A DNA stretch of 64,000 bases from Streptomyces oryzae (lineage in GTDB: Bacteria; Actinomycetota; Actinomycetes; Streptomycetales; Streptomycetaceae). This document shows, piece by piece, positions 55,396 through 62,480 of this stretch. The position numbers were made by a program, and so were the translations under genes. The notes under the pieces were generated by a model. The model was not told the DNA's origin. It worked only from the letters and a program-made list of their open reading frames with translations, and searched no databases. The stretch spans positions 22,342 through 86,341 of the forward strand of contig NZ_JADKMA010000006.1 of assembly GCF_017676365.1 (NCBI RefSeq), given 5' to 3'. Positions within the stretch are counted from its first letter, which is position 1. Every line of letters begins with the position of its first letter.

Positions 55396-57291
55396 TTGAG
55401 AGAGGGGCGGGGCTTCCTGGTGCGGTTACGGGAACGGCTGCGGTACTGGTTCGACGGCACGATGGACCGGGGGACGCCGGCGCTGATCGGCTGGCTGGGG
55501 CTCGCCTCGGCCGGTCTGATCGTGGTGGTCGCCAGCTTGGTGGTGCTGTTCACCGACGAGGACACCGAGGCGCACGGCGGTTGGCTCGGTGTGGCATGGA
55601 TGAGCCTGCTGCGGACGCTCGATCCGGGCACCATGGGCGACGACACCGGGCGCCCTGTCTTCCTGGCTCTCATGCTGACGGTGACGATCGGCGGAATCTT
55701 CCTGGTCAGTGCGCTGATCGGCGTCCTGACCGCCGGACTGAACACCCGGATCGAACGGCTCCGCAAGGGCAGGTCACGGCTCTTCGAACGGGGCCACACG
55801 ATCGTCCTGGGCTGGTCGGAGCAGATCTTCACGGTGATCGAGGAGCTTGTCGAGGCCAACCAGAGTGAGCGCCGCTCCTGCGTGGTCGTACTCGCCGACC
55901 GGGACAAGGTCGACATGGAGGAGCAGATCAGACTGCGGGTCCCCAAAATGGGGCGGACGCGGGTGATCTGCCGGTCGGGCAACCCGCTCAAGCGCGCTGA
56001 TCTGGAGCTGGTCAGCCCGGACACCAGCAAGGCCATCATGGTGCTGCCGCCCGCGGACCCGGAGGCGGACACCATGGTCATCAAGACGCTGCTGGTGCTG
56101 AACAACCGCGCCTGGCGCAGCAGCCGGCCCCATGTCGTCGCCGCTGTACAGGACTCCGACAACCTCGCGGCGGCCCGTCTCGCGGCGGGCAAGCACGGCT
56201 GGGTGATCGACGCCGACGACATCGCCGTCCGCTTCATCGTGCAGTCCCACCGCCAGACCGGGCTGTCGACGGTCTGCAACGAACTGCTCAGCTTCTACGG
56301 AAACGAGCTCTACATCCGCGCCGAGCCCTCGCTCGCCGGGGTGACCTATGGCGAGGCCCTGCACCGGTACGAGCTCGGCGTGCCTGTGGGGCTGCGCCGG
56401 GCCGACGGGCAGAACCTGCTGAATCCGCCGATGGACACCGTCATCGACGCCGCCGACGGCATCATCGTGCTCGCCGAGGACGACCTGTTCATCAAGCTCG
56501 CCACCGGACACCGGGCCGGCATCGTCGAGGAAGCGCTGGTCTCCGCCGAGCCCCGGGACCGGACACCGGACCGTACCCTGCTGATCGGCTGGAACGGGCG
56601 GGTCCCGAAGATCATCGAGCTGCTGGACAGCTTTGTCGAGCCCGGCTCTGCGCTGGACGTCGCGGCGTCGCACCGGCCGCCGCCGGACGTGATGGCTCCG
56701 TACGAGAACCTCACGGTGGGCTTCAAGCACTGCCGGCCCACCAGCAGACGCTCCCTCGAGGCTCTCGACCCCGGCAGCTACCAGCATGTCCTGGTGCTCT
56801 GCGACGAGAGCACCGATCCTGAACAGGCCGACAACCGCACCCTGGTGACTCTGCTCCATCTGCGCGACATCGAGGACCGGCTCGGCGACCCGTATTCGAT
56901 CGTCACGGAGATGAACGAGGACAGCAACCGCGAAGTCGCCCAGGTCACCAGGGCGGACGACTTCATCGTCAGCTCCAAACTGATCAGCCTGATGCTGACG
57001 CAGCTCACGGAGAACCGGCATCTGCACGACGTACTGATCGATCTCTTCGATCCCGAGGGCTCCGAGATCTACCTCAAGCCCGCGACCCGCTACCTCAAGC
57101 CCGGCGCCGGGGCGAACTTCGCGACGGTCATCGAGGCGGCCCGCCGCCACGGTGAGACCGCCATCGGGTACCGGCTGGGCGCACAGCGCGACGATCCGCC
57201 CTCGTACGGCGTACACCTCAACCCGCCCAAGACCGCTCCGCTCACCCTCGACGAGGGCGACCACGTCATTGTGCTCGCCGAGGAGGAATGA
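55396..57291 (+). CDS. CASTOR/POLLUX-like ion channel protein
   Basis: The 631-residue protein has two or three N-terminal membrane segments (LIGWLGLASAGLIVVVASLV, VTIGGIFLVSALIGVLTA) around a pore-like stretch (MSLLRTLDPGTMG), then two RCK-like NAD-binding halves (GHTIVLGWSEQIFTVIEEL; TLLIGWNGRVPKIIELLDS). Plant relatives are nuclear-envelope cation channels needed for symbiosis signalling; bacterial ones are uncharacterised. The TTG at 55396 and GTG at 55420 are both possible starts. The 3' end overlaps the convergent FAD gene by 26 bases. Confidence 0.85.
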   Translation: MREGRGFLVRLRERLRYWFDGTMDRGTPALIGWLGLASAGLIVVVASLVVLFTDEDTEAHGGWLGVAWMSLLRTLDPGTMGDDTGRPVFLALMLTVTIGGIFLVSALIGVLTAGLNTRIERLRKGRSRLFERGHTIVLGWSEQIFTVIEELVEANQSERRSCVVVLADRDKVDMEEQIRLRVPKMGRTRVICRSGNPLKRADLELVSPDTSKAIMVLPPADPEADTMVIKTLLVLNNRAWRSSRPHVVAAVQDSDNLAAARLAAGKHGWVIDADDIAVRFIVQSHRQTGLSTVCNELLSFYGNELYIRAEPSLAGVTYGEALHRYELGVPVGLRRADGQNLLNPPMDTVIDAADGIIVLAEDDLFIKLATGHRAGIVEEALVSAEPRDRTPDRTLLIGWNGRVPKIIELLDSFVEPGSALDVAASHRPPPDVMAPYENLTVGFKHCRPTSRRSLEALDPGSYQHVLVLCDESTDPEQADNRTLVTLLHLRDIEDRLGDPYSIVTEMNEDSNREVAQVTRADDFIVSSKLISLMLTQLTENRHLHDVLIDLFDPEGSEIYLKPATRYLKPGAGANFATVIEAARRHGETAIGYRLGAQRDDPPSYGVHLNPPKTAPLTLDEGDHVIVLAEEE

Positions 57292-58432
57292 CCTCGGTGA
57301 CCTGTGCGTAGCCGGTGCGCAGCAGGAAGGTGCTGAGACGGCCGTAGGACTTGGCGCCGAGGATGTAGTAGCCGGGTTCGGGGTTGCGGAGGGTGTCGAG
57401 CCCGGCGGGAGGCTGGGCGAGGCAGTCGCCGCCCGCGGCGCCGAGCAGGGTGGCGGAGAGGTTCATCGGTGCTGCGGTGGCGTAGCACTCGTGGATCTGG
57501 AGCTGGCGGTGGACGGCGGAGTCGGCGCCGTAGCCGGTGAGGCCGAGCACGTGGTCGCAGAGCAGCTCGCGCAGCCCTGCGGGGGTGGTCAGGGTGGCCC
57601 GGATGCTGCGGCCGTCCTGACGGAGGGCGGTGAGGCGGGTGCCGGTGTGCACGCGTACCCGGTCGCAGGCGCCGCTTGCCAGGGCGCGGGAGGTGTCCAC
57701 GAGGCGCCGGCGTTCGGGGAGTTGGTCGTCGGGGATCTCGCCCCAGTCGGGTCTGGTGGCGCGTACGGCCCACTCGACCCGGGTGTCCGGCATGCCGGCG
57801 AGATCGCGGGCAGCGGTCTGGGCCGACTTGCCCGCACCGATGAGCAGGACGGTGCCGCGCCAGCGGTCCGGTGCGGCGGGGTCGGGCAGGGTGCGGGTGA
57901 TGCGGTGGGCAAGGGCGCGCTCGCCGAGTGCGGGGATGCCGCCGTCGCCGAGCGGGTTGGGGTGGGCGTAGCTGCCGGTGCAGTCCAGGACGAGGTCGGC
58001 GTGTGCGTATCGTTCGCCGGCCGGTCCGTCGAGGAGCAGGCGGAAGGGGGCGGCGGCGCGCTGCCGGGTGCCGATGTGTTCGTGTTTCAGCAGCCCCTCG
58101 CGGGCAACGGCCACCACCCGGGTGCGCGGGGTGATGCTGCCGGCCAGTGCGGGGAGCTCGGCCAGCGGCTCCAGTAGGTGCCGGGTCAGTTCCGCTCCCG
58201 TGGGGCAGGCGTCGCCCTCGGGTGCGTGCGGGCCCAGGTGGGCACGCATACGCGGGGAGAGGTTCAGCTCCCAGGGGGTGAACAGCCGTACATGTCCCCA
58301 GTCCCGCACGTGCGCGGCGACGGTCGGCCCGGCTTCGTAGACGGTGACGGGCAGCCCCGCGTCCGCGCAGGCCAGCGCGGCGTCGAGGCCGATGGGTCCG
58401 GCGCCGAGGACGGCGACGTGGCGAGGGGTCAT
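57266..58432 (-). CDS. FAD/NAD(P)-dependent oxidoreductase
   Basis: The 388-residue flavoprotein has an N-terminal FAD motif (VAVLGAGPIGLDAALACADA) and a second dinucleotide motif near residue 195 (GTVLLIGAGKSAQTAARDL), as in flavin monooxygenase-like and sulfide-quinone-type enzymes. LTGYGADSAVHRQLQIHECY lies late. It is the last gene of the minus-strand operon, 28 bases after the radical SAM fusion gene, so it likely acts on the same product. Confidence 0.85.
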   Translation of the reverse strand: MTPRHVAVLGAGPIGLDAALACADAGLPVTVYEAGPTVAAHVRDWGHVRLFTPWELNLSPRMRAHLGPHAPEGDACPTGAELTRHLLEPLAELPALAGSITPRTRVVAVAREGLLKHEHIGTRQRAAAPFRLLLDGPAGERYAHADLVLDCTGSYAHPNPLGDGGIPALGERALAHRITRTLPDPAAPDRWRGTVLLIGAGKSAQTAARDLAGMPDTRVEWAVRATRPDWGEIPDDQLPERRRLVDTSRALASGACDRVRVHTGTRLTALRQDGRSIRATLTTPAGLRELLCDHVLGLTGYGADSAVHRQLQIHECYATAAPMNLSATLLGAAGGDCLAQPPAGLDTLRNPEPGYYILGAKSYGRLSTFLLRTGYAQVTEVIPPRRAQ

Positions 58433-58460
58433 GGCGGTCGGCTCCCTTCGCTGACAAGGG

Positions 58461-60185
58461 TCATACGGCGCAGCGGACGGGCCTGGGCAGGCTGCCGTCG
58501 GCCAGGCGGGCGGCGAAGAAGTGCTCGGTCACCAGTTGTTTACCCCGCTCCAGCGAGGTGCCGGGGCCGGACAGGTGCATATCGGGGCTGGTTGCCTTGT
58601 CGGCTCCCGCGGGGTGCCAGTGCAGTCCGTCGGCGGTGACGGTGAGTTCGGGAATGCTGGAGTCCGCGCCGATCTCCGCACCGTACCCGGCGTGCTCGGC
58701 GAAGCCGCGGCGCAGCAGTGGGCGGACGGCGAAGTTCTCCGCGGGCAGCCCGAGTTCGCCAAGGAGCCTTGCCACGGCGGGGATCTCGTGGGCGTTCTCC
58801 GGGGTCTCGGTGAGGGCGACCCGGGGTGGCAGGCCGAGGCCGATCAGGTGCTGGATGCCGTCGAGGGTGCGCTGCCAGGAGCCGGCGCCGCGGTGCAGAT
58901 CGTGGGTGGCCGCCGTGGCCCCGTCGAGGGAGGTCTGCACGGTGAGCTTGCGCCCGGCCAGTTCGGCGAGCCCGCGTGCTCTGCTTCCGCGCAGCAGCAT
59001 GGCGTTGGTCAGAACGACGGTGGGCAGCTGTGCGGAGGCGTGGTCGAGGAGGGAGACGATGTGGGGGTGCAGGAACGGCTCGCCGCCGGTGATGTACAGC
59101 TCGCAGAAGTCAGCGGCCACCGCCTCCTCGACCAGCGCCCTGACCTGGTCCTCAGCCAGCCTGCGCGGGTCTGCCTTCGGGGAGGAGGCAACGGCGCAGT
59201 AGTCGCAGGCCAGGTTGCAGTGGAAGTTGGTGTAGAGCCACAGGCGCGACGGGAAGTAGGGCGAGCCGAACAGCGGCACCACCGGGCGGCCCGTGGCGTC
59301 CTGCAGGGCGGGTGTCGCCGCCGCCTTGTCCCAGCCCTCCCCCGACTCGTCCTGGAGGCGGTGTCCCGTATCGGCGGGCCGGAAGCCGGTGGCGAGAGTC
59401 GAGCGGTAGAGGTGGAAGCGGCCCCGGGAGCGCTCGCGGGGCGGGAGGATCTCCAGGCAGGTCGTCCACCAGCCCGTCTCGACCGTCTCGACCAGGCACT
59501 CGGGCAGCCCGACAGCCCGCATGGACGCGGCCTGGGCTCGCCAGTCGTAGGCCAGCGGCACCAGCTCGGCCTCCGTCCGGCCTGCTTCCAGGTCGAGTAC
59601 CGCGTACCGGACCTCACGTCGGCCGTCGTTGGCCGGTTTGCCGATGACGCCGACGTTGACGACGAGGGTGCCGTCCACGGTCCGCTGCCAGGGCAGTCCG
59701 CTATGGGTGCACAGCACCACGTCGGCGCCGGAGGCCCGTACGCGCTGCCGGTGCTCGTCGGGCGGCAGTGACTCCCACCAGAAGTCGTTCAGCGCGAGCG
59801 TGGAACCGTGCACCATGTGGACGTCCACTCCGGCGATCGTCTCCCGGCGCTCCGTGGGCAGGGTGCCCATCCATGCGGCGAACTGAGGGCTGGTGGCGGC
59901 GCGGGTGTGGTCGTAGATCAGCTGTGCGTACTCGTTGTCCTTGGGGTCGCGGTAGCCGCAGCCGCAGTCCTCGTCGCCGCGGGCCAGGGCGACGTCGTAG
60001 TTTCCGGCGACACATTCGATGCTCTTGCTGGTCAGGATCGGCCACAGCGGGTCCATTTCGGCACCGAATCCGCCCAGGTCGCCCAGGCAGAACAGCCGCT
60101 CGCAGCCGCGCCGGCGGGCGTCGTCCGCGAAGGCGTGCAGGGCGTACGGGTTGGCGTAGGGGCCGCCGCAGACCGCGATCCGCAT
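58461..60185 (-). CDS. Metallophosphoesterase-radical SAM fusion protein
   Basis: In this 574-residue protein, residues 1-240 are a calcineurin-like phosphoesterase domain with GDLGGFG (35-41), GNYD (61-64), His126 and His161 (CTHSG). The first motif, normally DxHGN, is GGPYANP, so part of the metal site is lost. Residues about 310-574 are a radical SAM domain with Cys323, Cys327 and Cys330 (CNLACDYC) and ITGGEPFLHP. It ends RPVRCAV. ATG 60185 follows GAGGAGAGACTCCTG and overlaps the glycosyltransferase stop by one base. The substrate is unknown. Confidence 0.88.
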   Translation of the reverse strand: MRIAVCGGPYANPYALHAFADDARRRGCERLFCLGDLGGFGAEMDPLWPILTSKSIECVAGNYDVALARGDEDCGCGYRDPKDNEYAQLIYDHTRAATSPQFAAWMGTLPTERRETIAGVDVHMVHGSTLALNDFWWESLPPDEHRQRVRASGADVVLCTHSGLPWQRTVDGTLVVNVGVIGKPANDGRREVRYAVLDLEAGRTEAELVPLAYDWRAQAASMRAVGLPECLVETVETGWWTTCLEILPPRERSRGRFHLYRSTLATGFRPADTGHRLQDESGEGWDKAAATPALQDATGRPVVPLFGSPYFPSRLWLYTNFHCNLACDYCAVASSPKADPRRLAEDQVRALVEEAVAADFCELYITGGEPFLHPHIVSLLDHASAQLPTVVLTNAMLLRGSRARGLAELAGRKLTVQTSLDGATAATHDLHRGAGSWQRTLDGIQHLIGLGLPPRVALTETPENAHEIPAVARLLGELGLPAENFAVRPLLRRGFAEHAGYGAEIGADSSIPELTVTADGLHWHPAGADKATSPDMHLSGPGTSLERGKQLVTEHFFAARLADGSLPRPVRCAV

Positions 60186-60919
60186 CAGGAGTCTCTCCTC
60201 ATGGTGGGGAGTGGGGGCAGGAGGCGTGGGCCTGCGGCGTAGCGGCGGCGGATGGCTTCCGGGGCGACGCCGAGGAAATGGAGCAGCTTCAGGTACTGCA
60301 TGAAGACGATCATTCGCCACACACCGTGGGCGACCAGCCGCCGGGAAGAGGCCGTGGACGTGGCGGACAGCAGCACCAGGCGTCCGCGCCGGTGCAGCCG
60401 CCGGGACAGCTCCAGGTCCTCCATGATGGGCAGTTCGGGAAACCCGCCCAGCTCCTCGAAGACGCTACGGCGCACGAACATCGCCTGGTCGCCGAAGATG
60501 TGATGGAGGCGGCGGGCCCGCGCGTTGGAGGCGCGTGCCAGGTAGTTCAGGGCAGGGCCACGGCGGTCGAAGCGGAGCGTCAGGCCGCCGCCCACCACGT
60601 CCGGCGCGGCCAGGGCTGCGCGCAGCTGGCCGAGTGCTGCCGGCTCGACCGCGGTGTCGGCGTGCAGGAACCACAGCACCTCGCCGGTGCAGTGGTGGGC
60701 GCCGGCGTTCATCTGGAGTGCCCGGCCCCTGGGCGTACGCAGTACGGTGGCGTGCCGCGCGGCCAGCCCGGCGGTGGCATCGTCCGAACCGCCGTCCACG
60801 ACGACCAGCTCGCAGTCGGGGAAGTCCCGGAGAACACGGCGAACGGCCGCCTCGACGGTGGCCTGTTCGTTCAGCACCGGCATGACGACGGACACGCTGG
60901 GGCTGCTCACGGCATTCAT
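60185..60919 (-). CDS. Family 2 glycosyltransferase (TIGR04283-like)
   Basis: The 244-residue GT-A enzyme has SVVMPVLNEQATVEAAVRR, CELVVVDGGSDD and the metal motif LWFLHADTAVEP, plus GRALQMNAGAHHCTGEVLW, a pattern I associate with the group named after arsenosugar synthesis (TIGR04283). That name comes from gene context elsewhere and does not prove arsenic chemistry here. It lies between two radical SAM genes and overlaps both. No membrane anchor is seen. Confidence 0.85.
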   Translation of the reverse strand: MNAVSSPSVSVVMPVLNEQATVEAAVRRVLRDFPDCELVVVDGGSDDATAGLAARHATVLRTPRGRALQMNAGAHHCTGEVLWFLHADTAVEPAALGQLRAALAAPDVVGGGLTLRFDRRGPALNYLARASNARARRLHHIFGDQAMFVRRSVFEELGGFPELPIMEDLELSRRLHRRGRLVLLSATSTASSRRLVAHGVWRMIVFMQYLKLLHFLGVAPEAIRRRYAAGPRLLPPLPTMRRDS

Positions 60920-62316
60920 GAGGTACGGACCTCCACCACCGGCAGCAGCGTGCGCAGCTGTGCGTTCTCGGCTTCGTCCAGTACCGCGTGCTGGACGCAG
61001 GCGGGGACCAGCGTGCCGTCCTCGGGGTGCGCCATCGTGTAGTGACAGGCCGCCAGCCGCTCCTGGGTCTCGCGCAGCGCCGGGTCGGCGGCCTGCTCAC
61101 CGCGCCGCATCAGCTCCCAGGCGGGGGCGACCTGTTCGGCGTCCATGAACTGGTGCATGACGAAGGAGACCGGGCGGATACGGAACCGGTGCCGCACCAG
61201 CCGCACCACCCCCACCCGGCGCAGACAGCGGCCCACCCAGCGCACCGTACGCACCGCGGCGCCCGGGTGCCGGGCGAACACCCGCGCCACCCGTACGGCG
61301 ATCACGGGCAGCGGCGCTCCGATGAGGTTGACCTTGCCGAAGTGGCGGAAGAACACCTCGTCCCGCATGGCCAGATCACGCGGATCCTCCCGCTCCAGCA
61401 CCGGGTACCAGCGCTCCCCCACGTAGTAGCCGTAGGCGGCGCGGTTGCAGCGCACGTCGCCGTTCTCCAGCACCCGGTGGTCAAGGCGCGTGCCGGCGCC
61501 GCGCTCGATCTGCGCCCATACCGCATCCGGGGTGGCCTGGCGGTAGTTCTCCTTCCAGCGCCGCTCATCACCGAGGTAGGCGGCGGGCTGGAACGAGAAC
61601 ATCCCGTAGCCCATCCGGGCGCCCTCGCGGATCACATCGGCCACTTCGTCAAGATTGCCGGGCGTGACGGTCATGTTGTGCGCCAGGAAGTACCGCACCC
61701 CGTGCTCGCGCTCGAGGCGGACGAACATCTCCGCGAACCGGCGCCGGTAGGGGTGCAGTGCCGCCTCGCTGTCCGGACGGGTGATGCCGCGGCGCCCGTA
61801 CATGAACCTGTCGAAGTGCGCGGCGAACGACAGCCGCGCGATCCGGCGTTCGCCGTTCGCGTCGAGTGCCAGCCGCTCCAGATAGGCGTAGTCGAAGTCC
61901 CCGTGGGTGAAGCTCATCGGCTCCCGCCCGTAGTTCCGCATGACCCGCAGGGCGGCTGCGTGGTCGTCCGGCTCCAGCAGCGAGACTTCGCCGCCGATCA
62001 GCTGGGCGTGCGCGACCGGACCGCGCTGCTCGCGCAGCAGCGCCATCTGCGCGGCGACGTGCTCCAGCGTATGCGGGCCGTCCACGCGTACCTGATTGGC
62101 GTCCCGTGAGTGGTAGCAGGGTGTGCACTTGAGGTTGCACCGGGGGAAGACCCCGTGGGTGCCCTCGCAGCCCACCGCATGCCGCCCCAGCAGCTGCCCG
62201 GGAGTGCGGGCCGACTCGGGCAGCTCGGCCCATCGGCGCTCCAGCACCGCCGCGAACTCCGGATCGACCGGCCTGGTGGCCCGAGCGACGGCACGCAGCC
62301 GCGCGATGAATCCCAC
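60916..62316 (-). CDS. Radical SAM protein
   Basis: The 466-residue protein has the cluster motif RCNLKCTPCYH (Cys60, Cys64, Cys67), with Cys50 just before, and QLIGGEVSLLEPD as the glycine-rich SAM-binding strand. The C-terminal half has a further Cys-containing tail (CHYTMAHPEDGTLVPACVQH) that could hold another cluster. GTG 62316 follows AAGGAAGGCTGATCGCC; that AAGGAAGG is also the end of the small peptide gene. The frame is open upstream, but those codons are the other reading of the repeats. Its stop overlaps the glycosyltransferase start. Confidence 0.88.
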   Translation of the reverse strand: MGFIARLRAVARATRPVDPEFAAVLERRWAELPESARTPGQLLGRHAVGCEGTHGVFPRCNLKCTPCYHSRDANQVRVDGPHTLEHVAAQMALLREQRGPVAHAQLIGGEVSLLEPDDHAAALRVMRNYGREPMSFTHGDFDYAYLERLALDANGERRIARLSFAAHFDRFMYGRRGITRPDSEAALHPYRRRFAEMFVRLEREHGVRYFLAHNMTVTPGNLDEVADVIREGARMGYGMFSFQPAAYLGDERRWKENYRQATPDAVWAQIERGAGTRLDHRVLENGDVRCNRAAYGYYVGERWYPVLEREDPRDLAMRDEVFFRHFGKVNLIGAPLPVIAVRVARVFARHPGAAVRTVRWVGRCLRRVGVVRLVRHRFRIRPVSFVMHQFMDAEQVAPAWELMRRGEQAADPALRETQERLAACHYTMAHPEDGTLVPACVQHAVLDEAENAQLRTLLPVVEVRTS

Positions 62317-62321
62317 GGCGA

Positions 62322-62480
62322 TCAGCCTTCCTTGTCGGTGATGTGTTGGCGGGTGACGTGTTGGCGGGTGACGTGTTTGTCCGTGACGGGCATGGAGGTG
62401 CCGCTCCCAGAGGTGGCGCGTTTGTCCGTGACGCACATGGAGGTGCCGCGCAGCATGCCGGGGCGGAGCAGCGGGATCAT
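62322..62480 (-). CDS. 52-residue repeat peptide, candidate substrate of the adjacent radical SAM enzyme
   Basis: ATG 62480 overlaps the flavoprotein stop (ATGA), has AGGAAGG eight bases upstream, and the gene ends five bases before the radical SAM start. The peptide is two 15-residue repeats, GTSMCVTDKRATSGS (12-26) and GTSMPVTDKHVTRQH (27-41), then VTRQH and ITDKEG; VT(D/R)(K/Q) recurs every five residues. It has one Cys (16) and many Thr/Ser. No family is known to me. The gene is strongly supported by signals; a role as modified precursor peptide is inferred from position and repeats. Confidence 0.6.
   Translation of the reverse strand: MIPLLRPGMLRGTSMCVTDKRATSGSGTSMPVTDKHVTRQHVTRQHITDKEG
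62343..62464. repeat. 15-bp and 45-bp in-frame tandem repeats inside the small peptide gene
   Basis: GTGTTGGCGGGTGAC occurs at 62343-62357 and 62358-62372, with a variant (GTGTTTGTCCGTGAC) at 62373-62387. A 45-bp unit starting GTTTGTCCGTGACG occurs at 62375-62419 and 62420-62464. All periods are multiples of three. Confidence 0.88.
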
